NCBI RefSeq assembly: GCF_000319245.1
Contig: NC_019814.1
Coordinates: forward strand, 124,001 to 188,000
Source: Candidatus Kinetoplastibacterium blastocrithidii (ex Strigomonas culicis)
Lineage (GTDB): Bacteria; Pseudomonadota; Gammaproteobacteria; Burkholderiales; Burkholderiaceae_B
Length of the DNA stretch: 64,000 nucleotides
Direction: 5' to 3'
Shown: positions 55,433-64,000 of the stretch, piece by piece
Layout: each line of letters starts with the position of its first letter
Numbering within the stretch: position 1 is the first letter of the stretch
Position numbers and translations under genes: made by a program
Notes under the pieces: model-generated
Told to the model about the DNA's origin: nothing
The model's database searches: none
What the model saw: only the letters and a program-made list of their open reading frames with translations

Positions 55433-56626
55433 ATGGAATTAAATAAACTTAAAGTTTCCTCATTAATGGATATAACGGCACGCCCAGATTTGGTATTCTT
55501 GCGTGGACATGGTTCTTGGTTAGAAGATAGCACTGGGAAAAAATACTTGGATTTTATACAAGGTTGGGCAGTTAATTCCTTAGGACATAGTCCTAAGGAA
55601 GTTATTAATGCTTTGTTAGAACAGTCTAGATTACTTATAAATCCTTCTCCTGCTTTCTATAATAAACCATCAGTAGAGTTAGCAACTAGTTTGGTAGAGG
55701 CATCTTGTTTTGATCATGTTTTCTTTGCTAATAGTGGGGCAGAGGCAAATGAAGGAGCAATAAAATTAGCTCGCAAATGGGGTAAAATTCATAAAAAAGG
55801 AGCATATAAAATAATTACTATGAAAGATAGTTTTCATGGTCGTACTTTAGCTACTATGTCAGCTTCTGGGAAAGATGGGTGGGATAATATTTTCCCGCCA
55901 AGAATGGAAGGTTTCATAAAGGCAGATTTAAATAATATTGAGTCGGTAAAAGAACTAATTGATGATGATGTAGTAGCTATTATGCTTGAGCCAATTCAAG
56001 GAGAAGCTGGTGTAATACCAGCAGATAAGAAATTTATGCAGGATTTACGTAATCTAGCTGATTACAATAATTTGCTCCTTATTGTTGATGAGGTTCAAAC
56101 AGGAATGGGCAGGACTGGGACATTATTTGCGTACCAACAATATGATTTGGTGCCAGATATTATGACTCTGGGTAAGGGTATAGGTGGTGGTGTTCCTCTA
56201 TCAGCTCTTCTTGCTAGAAATAGTGTTTGTGTCTTCTCACATGGGGATCAAGGAGGCACATATAATGGTAATCCTTTATGTACTGCTGTTGGTTTGTCTG
56301 TATTGAATGCAATAAACAATACTAATTTTATGGAATCAGTTGTGATAAATTCTGGTTTTTTATCTAAAGGATTATCCGATTTGTCAGATAAGTATGGTAT
56401 GAATGGAGAGAGAGGGATGGGGTTCTTGCGTGCTTTAATACTAAATAGTAATGATGCGCCAGCTATTGTAGAGCTTGCAAGAAATTCTGGACCTGTAGGT
56501 TTAATTTTAAATGCACCTAGAAGCAATCTTCTGAGATTTATGCCTGCATTAAATATTTCAAGAGATGAGATTTCATTAATGCTAGAAATGTTAGATAGTT
56601 TTATTTCAAAAATATTAAAAAGATAA
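55433..56626 (+). CDS. argD: acetylornithine aminotransferase (ArgD-type)
   Basis: Class III PLP aminotransferase that makes N-acetylornithine in arginine synthesis and often also acts as succinyl-diaminopimelate aminotransferase in lysine synthesis. 397 residues from ATG 55433 (E. coli 406). Motifs: FFANSGAEANEGAIKLARKW, SFHGRTL, LEPIQGEAGV, VDEVQTGMGRTG and the PLP lysine in TLGKGIGGGVPLSA. Single-gene unit with its own promoter, convergent with dsbA. With lysA retained, a role in diaminopimelate formation is plausible. Confidence 0.85.
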   Translation: MELNKLKVSSLMDITARPDLVFLRGHGSWLEDSTGKKYLDFIQGWAVNSLGHSPKEVINALLEQSRLLINPSPAFYNKPSVELATSLVEASCFDHVFFANSGAEANEGAIKLARKWGKIHKKGAYKIITMKDSFHGRTLATMSASGKDGWDNIFPPRMEGFIKADLNNIESVKELIDDDVVAIMLEPIQGEAGVIPADKKFMQDLRNLADYNNLLLIVDEVQTGMGRTGTLFAYQQYDLVPDIMTLGKGIGGGVPLSALLARNSVCVFSHGDQGGTYNGNPLCTAVGLSVLNAINNTNFMESVVINSGFLSKGLSDLSDKYGMNGERGMGFLRALILNSNDAPAIVELARNSGPVGLILNAPRSNLLRFMPALNISRDEISLMLEMLDSFISKILKR

Positions 56627-56653
56627 TTTAGAGCGTTAAGCTTTATTTTAGAA

Positions 56654-57292
56654 TCATTCTTTACGAAGTTTTTCTATAAGATGATCTATAGTTTTTATTG
56701 TGCATTCATAATCATCTCCTGCCATAGCAGGTGATGTTATGTATTTTCCACCAATAATAAAAGTAGGTACCCCTTTTATTTCATATAATCTAGCTAATTG
56801 ATTAGCTCTATTTGATTTTGAATATATATGGAATGAGTTATATAATTCTAAGAATTCATTTGTGTTTATGTTTTTACTGTTTAACCACCATGTCAGGTCT
56901 TTTACCTGTTTTATTGATTTTTTTTTATTGCCAAACATATAGAATAATTCACTATGCAGGTGTGGTTTATTGAGTTCATTTATTGTTAGATATAATTTTT
57001 GCAATTCCTCAGATTTTTTATTGCAAGATACAGGAATTTTTATTAGAGTTACATCGGATGTTAGGGATGATTGCCATTGATTTAAGATATTTTCTATTGC
57101 TGTACAATGGTGACACATATAAGACAAGAATTCTATCACTTCTATTTTGTTTTTACCAAGAGACTCGATCTTATTAGTAATTACCTCATATCCATTTTCA
57201 GCATTACAATTATTTGATATAAGAAAAGTTATAACAATAATGATAATTCTCACTAATAATTGACATTTTTTGTAAATTTTTATCATCATCAT
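56654..57292 (-). CDS. dsbA: thiol:disulfide interchange protein DsbA
   Basis: Periplasmic oxidase that introduces disulfides into secreted proteins. 212 residues (E. coli 208). A signal peptide with a long hydrophobic core (about 13-25) ends near SNNCNA; the thioredoxin-fold active site reads CHHC (in FLSYMCHHCTAIE) and the cis-proline is in GVPTFIIGG. Three consecutive ATGs (57292, 57289, 57286) are possible starts. CHHC differs from the E. coli CPHC. Possible client: LptD, together with the LptM-like lipoprotein. Confidence 0.88.
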   Translation of the reverse strand: MMMIKIYKKCQLLVRIIIIVITFLISNNCNAENGYEVITNKIESLGKNKIEVIEFLSYMCHHCTAIENILNQWQSSLTSDVTLIKIPVSCNKKSEELQKLYLTINELNKPHLHSELFYMFGNKKKSIKQVKDLTWWLNSKNINTNEFLELYNSFHIYSKSNRANQLARLYEIKGVPTFIIGGKYITSPAMAGDDYECTIKTIDHLIEKLRKE

Positions 57293-57365
57293 ATAAGAAA
57301 TTTTAAAATGTAACTTCAGAATAGTAGAACTTTAATCCTCAGTTGCTATTCACAATAGTTTTTCA

Positions 57366-57395
57366 TAGACATTTCAGTACTGAAATGTCTATGGT
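57366..57395. repeat. 30-bp perfect palindrome between argS and dsbA
   Basis: catagacatttcagt (57366-57380) is followed at once by its exact reverse complement (57381-57395). It lies about 70 bp beyond the argS stop and upstream of dsbA (all minus strand). No U-tract follows on the minus strand. It could be an argS transcript terminator or a site for a dimeric DNA-binding protein. Confidence 0.7.
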
Positions 57396-57462
57396 ATTGA
57401 GATATCTAGTTTTATATCAATATAATAGATATCATTAGTTATTTGTTTTTTAAACACCTACA

Positions 57463-59151
57463 TTACATTCTATCAGGGGCCGATATTCCAAGAATTTCCA
57501 GACCATCTTTAAGAATCTGCAAAGTGGCTTTTCCTAATCTAAGCCTAGATAACTTTATATCTAATTGTTCTGATATAATTTGATTCGAGTTATACCATGC
57601 ATGACAATCGTATGCAAAGTCTCGCAACCAAAATGCTAAATTATGAGGTGAGAGTTCAGTAGCTGATTGATAAACAGTCTCTGGAAATTCTGATAATTTC
57701 TTTATTAAACTTAACTCTTCTGTGCTATTAAGTAATGATAGATCTGCTTTATATATTTCTTTATTATTTACATTAGCCTTATTAATAACAGAGTTTATAC
57801 GAGCATATGCGTACTGTATATAAAATACTGGATTATCCTCTGATTTTGATATGGCTAGATCTATATCAAATATGAATTCAGTATCAGAACGTCGTTGTAT
57901 TAAAAAATAACGAGCAGCATCACGTCCAACCCATTCTACAATATCATGCATAGTTACATAATTGCCAGCTCTTTTTGAGACCTTGACTTCTTCTCCATTA
58001 CGAACTATTTTTACCATTTTATGTAAGACATAACTGGGGTATTCTTTAGGTATTCCTATATTTAATGCCTGTAAACCAGCTCTTACACGTGCTATTGTTC
58101 CATGATGATCACTACCTTGGATATTAATAGCATAGTGAAAACCTCTATCCCATTTAGTTTTGTGATATGCAACGTCAGGGAGAAAATATGTGTATTCACC
58201 AGTACTTTTACGCATTACTCTATCCTTATCATCACCTGTATTTAGATCAGTAGTGCGTAACCAAACAGCTCCATCTTTTTCGTATGAATAGCCATTATTA
58301 TCAATTTCTTTTACTACTTCTGATACTTTGCCAGAAGTATAGAGTGAACTTTCCAGATAGTAGTTGTCAAATATTGTTCCAAATGATTTTAAATCTAGAT
58401 CTTGTTCTCTCCTTAAATAAGCTACTGCAAAATTTTTTATATCAGACAAAGAGTCTATGTTGCCGCTTGCTATTACTTGATTTGATTCATTTATTTGAAC
58501 AGATTTTCTATTAATAAAATCATTGGCTATGTCTGAAATATAGTCTCCTTTATATAGATCATTATCATCTACAGCATAGTTAACAATATTATTTCCTTTT
58601 GCAATTTTTTGTACACTGAGGGCTAGATTGTTAATTTGATTTCCTGCATCATTGTAATAAAATTCCTTAAACACCTTCCATCCTAATGCTTTGTATAGTT
58701 TACATATTGCATCTCCTATCGCTGCTTGTCTAGCATGGCCAACATGTAGGGGACCAGTAGGGTTGGCTGAAACATATTCTATTAGTATCTTTTTATTTGT
58801 GTTGTTGTTGTATCCATATAATATTTCTTTTTTTTCAATTGATGGAATGACTTCAAAAATAGCATTTTTAGACAAATAAAAATTTATAAATCCAGGTCCA
58901 GCTATTTCAATTTTATTAATTATTTTTGATAAATTATTATCAATAAGTAAATCTGATACCAATAGAGTGGCAACTTTTTGGGGGTTAGTTTTTGCCATCT
59001 TTGAAATGCGCATTGCAATATTAGTTGAAATATCACCATGTGCTTGTATTTTTGGTTTTTCTAGTAAAATTTCAATTTTAATTTCTGGGAAATTTTTAGT
59101 TATCAAACTTTGAATAGATGATATTATTTGTTTTTTGTGCCCTAAGAGCAT
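57463..59151 (-). CDS. argS: arginyl-tRNA synthetase
   Basis: Class I synthetase charging tRNA-Arg. 562 residues (E. coli 577). N-terminal Add1 domain, SANPTGPLHVGHARQAAIGD with the HIGH-type HVGH, a KMSK-type loop KVSKRAGNYVT, and the C-terminal anticodon-binding domain ending ILGISAPDRM. Stands alone with 92 bp to leuA; no oddities. Confidence 0.97.
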   Translation of the reverse strand: MLLGHKKQIISSIQSLITKNFPEIKIEILLEKPKIQAHGDISTNIAMRISKMAKTNPQKVATLLVSDLLIDNNLSKIINKIEIAGPGFINFYLSKNAIFEVIPSIEKKEILYGYNNNTNKKILIEYVSANPTGPLHVGHARQAAIGDAICKLYKALGWKVFKEFYYNDAGNQINNLALSVQKIAKGNNIVNYAVDDNDLYKGDYISDIANDFINRKSVQINESNQVIASGNIDSLSDIKNFAVAYLRREQDLDLKSFGTIFDNYYLESSLYTSGKVSEVVKEIDNNGYSYEKDGAVWLRTTDLNTGDDKDRVMRKSTGEYTYFLPDVAYHKTKWDRGFHYAINIQGSDHHGTIARVRAGLQALNIGIPKEYPSYVLHKMVKIVRNGEEVKVSKRAGNYVTMHDIVEWVGRDAARYFLIQRRSDTEFIFDIDLAISKSEDNPVFYIQYAYARINSVINKANVNNKEIYKADLSLLNSTEELSLIKKLSEFPETVYQSATELSPHNLAFWLRDFAYDCHAWYNSNQIISEQLDIKLSRLRLGKATLQILKDGLEILGISAPDRM

Positions 59152-59243
59152 GATGTATTTCTATAATGTAATGTAAGTTAATGTTTTATTTTACTACAAG
59201 AGACAATAATATAAATATTGTCTTTGTAGTAAATATTATCGTA

Positions 59244-60926
59244 TTATGATTGTTGTTCTGATTCAAGATGTCTATTTATTGCACTGAGAACTGCCATAAA
59301 AGATGCAGTTACGATATCCCTATCTATACCTACTCCAAATATAGAACTATTATGTTCTATGCGTAACTCAACATAACATGCAGCACGTGTATTGGTATTT
59401 GATCCCAAAGAGTGTTCGTGATAGTCCATTATCCTTGCAGGCAATCCTAGTGCTGATATAAAAGCAGAAATTGCTCCATTTCCTTCGCCGTGTATAATTC
59501 GTTTTTGTCCATTGCATTCTATCTCTGCCTCAACAGAAAAATGCTTGGCTTCTGCTGCTTGTGGATCTCCATCTATACGATGACGAATTAATCTCCATGG
59601 CGATCTTTGATCTAGATATTCTGATTTGAATATATTATAAACTGCTTCAGCTGTAACTTCTCTTCCAGTTTTATCTGTAAATCTTTGAACAGCTCTACTG
59701 AATTCTATTTGTAGTTTCCTTGGTAGAACCAATCCATATTCTCTTTCAATAAGATATGCTACTCCACCTTTACCAGACTGACTGTTAACACGTATTACTG
59801 CATCATAGCTCCTTCCTAAATCAGCTGGATCTATTGGCAGATAAGGAACTTCCCATATGGTATCCATTTTCTGTAAGGCCATTCCTTTTTTTATGGCATC
59901 TTGATGTGATCCTGAGAATGCCGTAAACACAAGATCTCCAGCATATGGGTGCCTTGGCGGTGTAATCATTTGCGTGCAATGTTCAACACATCTTCTTATC
60001 TCATCAATATCAGAGAAATCTAACCCTGGATCAATTCCTTGTGTATACAGGTTTAATGCTAATGTTATTAGATCAACATTACCTGTTCTCTCTCCATGTC
60101 CAAATAAACAACCTTCGACTCGATCAGCACCAGCCATAATAGCTAATTCAGCTGATGCAACTGCGGTACCACGATCATTGTGAGGATGTACACTTAGTAT
60201 TACATTATCCCTGTTGTTTATATTTCTATTCATCCATTCTATTTGGTCAGCATATATATTAGGTGTAGATGTTTCTATTGTTGCGGGTAGATTTAATATT
60301 AGTTTATTATTAACGGTAGGTTGAAAAATGTCTATCACTGTGTTGGCAACATCTAGTGCAAATTCTAATTCTGTTGAACTAAAAACTTCTATAGAATATT
60401 CATATTGCCAAATAGTTTTATCTGAATACTGGCTAAATAAATCCTTAACGAGATTAGCTCCATTCATAGCAATTTTTTTAATCTCATCACGATTCATATT
60501 AAATACTATTTTTCTAAAAGAAGGAGCACATGCATTGTATAAATGAACTATAGCTTTTTTTGCCCCATAAACAGCTTCTACTGTCTTCCTTATTAAGTCT
60601 TCCCTCGATTGAGTAAGAACTGAGATTGTCACGTCGTTTGGTATGTATTCATCTTCTATTAGCTTACGAGTAAAGTCGAACTCAGTCTTTGAGGCAGAAG
60701 GAAACCCAATTTCTATTTCTTTAAATCCAATTTTTAGTAATTGCTCAAAAAAACTTATTTTGCGTTCAATATTCATTGGTTCAATGAGTGACTGATTACC
60801 GTCTCTTAAATCAGTGCTAAGCCATATAGGGGCTTTTGTTATAAATTTACTTGGCCAAGTTCTATTACAGTAATCTTTTTTAAAAGGACGAAACGGCATA
60901 TATTTAGTAGCTGGTTTAGTAATCAT
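59244..60926 (-). CDS. leuA: 2-isopropylmalate synthase, long form
   Basis: Condenses acetyl-CoA and 2-oxoisovalerate, the first committed step of leucine synthesis. 560 residues with the N-terminal extension ([16 protein letters not shown]) of the long LeuA form found in Bordetella and actinobacteria. TIM barrel with [13 protein letters not shown] (metal Asp), the [16 protein letters not shown] motif, and [16 protein letters not shown] in the C-terminal regulatory domain, suggesting leucine feedback is kept. Other leucine genes are not in this window. Confidence 0.95.
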   Translation of the reverse strand: MITKPATKYMPFRPFKKDYCNRTWPSKFITKAPIWLSTDLRDGNQSLIEPMNIERKISFFEQLLKIGFKEIEIGFPSASKTEFDFTRKLIEDEYIPNDVTISVLTQSREDLIRKTVEAVYGAKKAIVHLYNACAPSFRKIVFNMNRDEIKKIAMNGANLVKDLFSQYSDKTIWQYEYSIEVFSSTELEFALDVANTVIDIFQPTVNNKLILNLPATIETSTPNIYADQIEWMNRNINNRDNVILSVHPHNDRGTAVASAELAIMAGADRVEGCLFGHGERTGNVDLITLALNLYTQGIDPGLDFSDIDEIRRCVEHCTQMITPPRHPYAGDLVFTAFSGSHQDAIKKGMALQKMDTIWEVPYLPIDPADLGRSYDAVIRVNSQSGKGGVAYLIEREYGLVLPRKLQIEFSRAVQRFTDKTGREVTAEAVYNIFKSEYLDQRSPWRLIRHRIDGDPQAAEAKHFSVEAEIECNGQKRIIHGEGNGAISAFISALGLPARIMDYHEHSLGSNTNTRAACYVELRIEHNSSIFGVGIDRDIVTASFMAVLSAINRHLESEQQS

Positions 60927-61196
60927 ATTTTATATCCATATTTATTATAAATAAAAATCATTTTGACAATAGTATCTACTATTTTTAACGCTACAAACCA
61001 AGTATTTACAGAGAAGAACTTGATACTTAGTTTATATAAGATCCATGGACATAACCTATAATTAATTATCATGGAGTCACATTCAGAATCTTTATAATAC
61101 CTTATATTTTTAATATATTATCATGTAAATATATAAGATTGTTGTCATGCGGCATCTATTATTTTGGTATTTTTACTAATTTAGTAATCAGTCTAA
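60927..61196 (-). promoter_or_regulatory. leuA upstream region, 270 bp, candidate promoter
   Basis: On the minus strand TTGTCA (60969-60964) is followed after 16 nt by TAATAA (60947-60942), or after 14 nt by a perfect TATAAT (60949-60944), 15 to 20 bp before the leuA ATG. That leaves little room for a leader. Short inverted repeats (aagtat/atactt near 61000-61028) are present, but no leucine-rich leader peptide was found. The rest is AT-rich. Confidence 0.3.
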
Positions 61197-61571
61197 TTAT
61201 TTTGTTAGGTCTATGGTTTTTATATTTTTTGACATTTCATCTAATAAAATCATTTTATCTTTTTCTATTTTTTTTTGATCTTCTGGTGAAATTTTTTTAC
61301 GATATTGATTTGTTATAGAAATATCTTTTGTCTCCTCTATAGCATCTTTTCTTAACATATATTTTTCTAGCAATTTATCAGAACTAGGTTGTGGAGGTTG
61401 TGCTATATGTTGTTTTCCATCAGCATTCAAACGCATAATGCCACTTCCTCTATTATTAATATCCATAGATAGTGGATTATTATTTGTAAGCCATTTATCT
61501 ATAAAAACGATACATATAACTAACAAAAGTATTAATGTAAATACTAGTGCTGTTCTGTTTATTCTTAACAT
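61197..61571 (-). CDS. hypothetical membrane-anchored protein
   Basis: 124 residues I do not recognise. One hydrophobic segment (about 8-28) after a short basic N-terminus predicts a signal anchor with the rest in the periplasm. The remainder is hydrophilic, with a Pro/Gln-rich patch (AQPPQPSSDK) near 57-66 and a charged, probably helical, C-terminus rich in Lys, Glu and Asp. No cysteine lipobox. It starts 8 bp after the prfC stop, so it is probably cotranscribed with prfC. Its persistence in a compact genome argues for a function; none can be assigned. Confidence 0.7.
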   Translation of the reverse strand: MLRINRTALVFTLILLLVICIVFIDKWLTNNNPLSMDINNRGSGIMRLNADGKQHIAQPPQPSSDKLLEKYMLRKDAIEETKDISITNQYRKKISPEDQKKIEKDKMILLDEMSKNIKTIDLTK

Positions 61572-61579
61572 CTTTGCTT

Positions 61580-63175
61580 TTATTGCTTTACAAATGTTTT
61601 ATTATGTTCTCTAGTTCTATGGAATTTTATATTAGGATATAGCTCCGATAGTGATCTGAGTTGAGCGCCAGAACTGATTAGAAGCGCAGGTGAATTTGTA
61701 ATATCAAATGCCATATTTGTAATGTTTGAGTTTATGAATCTATCAAGTATTTGTTTATTGTCTGATGTTATCCATCTTGCCATATTATATCGAGTAGCAT
61801 TCATCATAACATCAGCACTATATTCGTTCTTTAGTCTATGTGCTACGACTTCAAATTGTAATTTGCCGATAGCTCCTAGGAGTAATGGTCCTCCAGAATA
61901 ATATTGGAATACTTGTATAGCTCCTTCTTCTCCAAGTTGTCGTAATCCGTTATATAGTTGTTTTGTTTTTAATGGATCTTTAGGTTCTACAGAATAGAAC
62001 ATTTCGGGAGCAAAAAATGGTAATCCAGTAAATTCTAGATATTCTCCTTCAGTTATAACATCTCCTAGATGGATAGTCCCATGATTAGGAATTCCTATAA
62101 TATCACCTGCAAAAGCCTCTTCTACTATTTCTCGGCGTTGTGATAAAAAAGATACAACACTGTTAGTTTTTATTTCCTTTTTTGTTCTTATGTTTTTTAG
62201 ACTCATGCCTCTAGTAAACTTACCGGAATTTATTTTTATAAAGGCCACCCTATCTCTATGAGATGGATCCATATTTGCCTGTATCTTAAATACTAAGCCA
62301 GAGAACTTTTTTTCTTCAGGGTATACTGTTCTGCTTATAGTAATAATAGGGGAAGGAGCAGGTAAATAATCTACTATAGAGTCTAATATTTCTTGAACTC
62401 CAAAATTATTTATAGCAGAACCAAAGAATATGGGAGTTTGATCGCCATTAATAAATTTTTCTTGTTCAAATTTTGGGGTTGCGTTACGAATTAAATCTAT
62501 TTCCTGAGCTATTGGCGCAAAGAAATTATTAAATCTTTCTTTGTTGTCATATGAGTTATCCAGGATGTTTTCAGGTTTAGTGTATGTTTCTTGTCCTGGT
62601 TTGAATACAAGTATTCTATCATCCTTAAGATTAAATACTCCTTTAAATGACTTTCCCATTCCAATAGGCCATGAAAATGGTACAGATTCAATTTTTAAAC
62701 TATTCTCTACCTCTGACAATAATTCTAATGGCTCTCTAACTTCTCTATCAAATTTATTTATGAATGTAATAATAGGAGTTTTTCTAGATCTACATATATC
62801 TAAGAGTCGTATTGTTTGTGATTCAATTCCATTAGCAGCATCTATTACCATTAATGCGCCGTCAACAGCCGTCAAAACTCTATAGGTATCCTCGGAAAAA
62901 TCTTGATGACCAGGAGTATCCAGAAGGTTTATTATACAATCACGGTATTCTATTTGCATTACTGAAGACGCTACTGAAATGCCCCTTTGTCTTTCTATTT
63001 CCATCCAATCAGAAGCTGCATAACGAGAAGACTTTCTAGCCTTAACACTGCCTGCTATTTGTATAGCTCCAGCAAACAATAGTATTTTCTCTGTAAGTGT
63101 AGTTTTTCCAGCATCAGGGTGTGAAATTATAGCAAAAGTTCTTCTTCTTTTAACTTCTCTAGCAATATCCTTCAT
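61580..63175 (-). CDS. prfC: peptide chain release factor 3
   Basis: GTPase that removes RF1/RF2 after peptide release. 531 residues (E. coli 529). G1 SHPDAGKTTLTEK, G3 DTPGHQDF, G4 NKFDR, and the RF3 C-terminal domain around QFEVVAHRLKNEY. Downstream is a small membrane-anchored gene; upstream are tRNA-Asn and tRNA-Thr. RF3 is dispensable in E. coli and often lost from small genomes. Confidence 0.97.
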   Translation of the reverse strand: MKDIAREVKRRRTFAIISHPDAGKTTLTEKILLFAGAIQIAGSVKARKSSRYAASDWMEIERQRGISVASSVMQIEYRDCIINLLDTPGHQDFSEDTYRVLTAVDGALMVIDAANGIESQTIRLLDICRSRKTPIITFINKFDREVREPLELLSEVENSLKIESVPFSWPIGMGKSFKGVFNLKDDRILVFKPGQETYTKPENILDNSYDNKERFNNFFAPIAQEIDLIRNATPKFEQEKFINGDQTPIFFGSAINNFGVQEILDSIVDYLPAPSPIITISRTVYPEEKKFSGLVFKIQANMDPSHRDRVAFIKINSGKFTRGMSLKNIRTKKEIKTNSVVSFLSQRREIVEEAFAGDIIGIPNHGTIHLGDVITEGEYLEFTGLPFFAPEMFYSVEPKDPLKTKQLYNGLRQLGEEGAIQVFQYYSGGPLLLGAIGKLQFEVVAHRLKNEYSADVMMNATRYNMARWITSDNKQILDRFINSNITNMAFDITNSPALLISSGAQLRSLSELYPNIKFHRTREHNKTFVKQ

Positions 63176-63281
63176 TGCATATTCTTATAAGTGATTTTAA
63201 ATAGTGTAATTTTGTTTATTTGGCTATCGAATACCTAGTAAATTAGGAAAGAGGCCGACTAAAAGGATTTAATAAAAAATA

Positions 63282-63357
63282 TGGCTCCCCGAGCTGGACT
63301 CGAACCAGCGACCTGCGGATTAACAGTCCGTCGCTCTACCAACTGAGCTATCAGGGA
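63282..63357 (-). tRNA. tRNA-Asn (GTT anticodon)
   Basis: 76 nt on the minus strand: acceptor TCCCTGA pairing with TCGGGGA (one T-G), anticodon arm CGGAC-TGTTAAT-CCG with anticodon GTT, T-arm GCTGGTTCGAGTCCAGC, encoded CCA. Confidence 0.98.
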
Positions 63358-63391
63358 AAAATAATATTGACTCAAAATACCATTATTAAAG

Positions 63392-63420
63392 ATGATATTT
63401 TTAAATTAAGAACATGTCAA
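63392..63420 (-). promoter_or_regulatory. tRNA-Asn promoter
   Basis: Minus strand TTGACA (63420-63415, perfect), 17-nt spacer, TATCAT (63397-63392, five of six). The predicted start lies about 28 nt before tRNA-Asn. Confidence 0.7.
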
Positions 63421-63462
63421 TAGCTAAATTAAAACTACTTAAAATATGATGATCTTATACTA

Positions 63463-63538
63463 TGGTGCCGACTAGAGGAGTTGAACCCCCGACCTTCGCA
63501 TTACAAGTGCGCTGCTCTACCAACTGAGCTAAGCCGGC
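63463..63538 (-). tRNA. tRNA-Thr (TGT anticodon)
   Basis: 76 nt on the minus strand: acceptor GCCGGCT pairing with AGTCGGC, anticodon arm GCGCA-CTTGTAA-TGCG with anticodon TGT, T-arm GGGGGTTCAACTCC, encoded CCA. Complements the GGT isoacceptor at 39504. Confidence 0.98.
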
Positions 63539-63560
63539 TCTATAAAAACAAACATCCTTT

Positions 63561-63589
63561 ATTGTAATAAATTTTTACAAAAAAGCCAA
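63561..63589 (-). promoter_or_regulatory. tRNA-Thr(TGT) promoter
   Basis: Minus strand TTGGCT (63589-63584), 17-nt spacer, TACAAT (63566-63561, five of six), about 22 nt before tRNA-Thr. Confidence 0.65.
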
Positions 63590-63605
63590 TGATAACATAT
63601 TTTAA

Positions 63606-63977
63606 TTATTTGACTATAGAAAACTGTTTACTCTTAATGTTTTCTAAATTGCTATCATTATTAGCTTTTGAAAAAGTAAATTCCATACCAATTCCTGTTA
63701 CAGGGGAGTATATAGCTATAATATTAGCCATTGGTATAAAAATATTTTCTATTGTATTATTAAAATTAGCTTGAAACGTTATAGCATCGTTCTTTATTTG
63801 CAATTTGGCAGTTGCGTCTATACTTATATTTAGCGTAATTTCTCCGTTTTTAATATATAAACGAGGAACTATAGTAGTATCATCAGTTTTAACTAAAATG
63901 TAAGGTTCATAGTTATTATCTGTACACCACTCATGCAAAGCTCTTATTAAATAAGGCTTAGTTGAATTTGATTGCAT
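63606..63977 (-). CDS. sspB: ClpXP specificity-enhancing factor SspB
   Basis: Adaptor that delivers ssrA-tagged proteins to ClpXP. 123 residues (E. coli 165). The substrate-binding domain is intact: STKPYLIRALHEWCTDN, PRLYIKNGEITLNIS and the IIAIYSPVTGIGMEF segment. A shortened linker of about 15-20 residues leads to FSIVK at the end, resembling the ClpX-binding tail of E. coli SspB. sspA is normally upstream and would begin outside the window. Confidence 0.92.
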   Translation of the reverse strand: MQSNSTKPYLIRALHEWCTDNNYEPYILVKTDDTTIVPRLYIKNGEITLNISIDATAKLQIKNDAITFQANFNNTIENIFIPMANIIAIYSPVTGIGMEFTFSKANNDSNLENIKSKQFSIVK

Positions 63978-64000
63978 ATATTTTATCCTAATTCTATCTA

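Noticed and set aside
61000-61028. Short inverted repeat upstream of leuA as a leucine attenuator
   Set aside because: Arms of only six bases, no leucine-rich leader peptide and no T-tail; insufficient for a call.

Overview
The window is 64 kb of low-G+C (roughly one-third G+C by eye), gene-dense core chromosome from a betaproteobacterium with a reduced genome. Protein sequences and gene order (tRNA-Tyr/Gly/Thr-tuf-tRNA-Trp-secE-nusG-rplKAJL-rpoBC, rpmH-rnpA-yidD-yidC-mnmE-mnmG-rsmG, aroKB, lptM-lysA, long-form leuA) resemble Bordetella and other Alcaligenaceae. The AT bias, tight packing and retained amino-acid and heme genes point to an obligate endosymbiont. 'Candidatus Kinetoplastibacterium', the symbiont of trypanosomatids, is the best guess; this is inference from memory, not a database result.

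Layout. 1-1266: aroB (cut by the window edge) and aroK, minus strand. 1359-7249: mrcA, cyaY (minus), the lipoprotein lptM, lysA, engB and hemB. 7328-39820: an unbroken 32-kb minus-strand block holding the alpha, spc, S10 and str ribosomal operons, rpoC/rpoB, the L7/L12-L10-L1-L11 operon, nusG, secE, tRNA-Trp, a second tuf and tRNA-Thr/Gly/Tyr. 39988-46620: rsmG, mnmG, mnmE, yidC, yidD, rnpA and rpmH, minus strand. 46923-51957: dnaA, dnaN, gyrB, plus strand. 51966-63977: a nicotinamidase-like hydrolase, topoisomerase III, argD, dsbA, argS, leuA, an unrecognised membrane-anchored protein, prfC, tRNA-Asn, tRNA-Thr and sspB.

Most genes serve transcription, translation and replication initiation. 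The metabolic genes fit a symbiont that makes nutrients: chorismate (aroB/K), lysine (lysA), leucine (leuA), arginine or lysine (argD) and heme (hemB). Envelope genes (mrcA, lptM, secY/secE/yidC, dsbA) show that a cell wall, outer membrane and secretion route remain.

No mobile element, CRISPR array, prophage or convincing novel multigene system was seen. The most interesting signals are non-coding: a candidate replication origin between mnmG and mnmE rather than next to dnaA, two tuf genes that appear identical including short flanks, a terminator-like hairpin between rpsJ and rplC, an attenuator plus second stem between rplL and rpoB, and a 30-bp perfect palindrome beyond argS. No intergenic stretch exceeds 300 bases; the longer ones are described individually.
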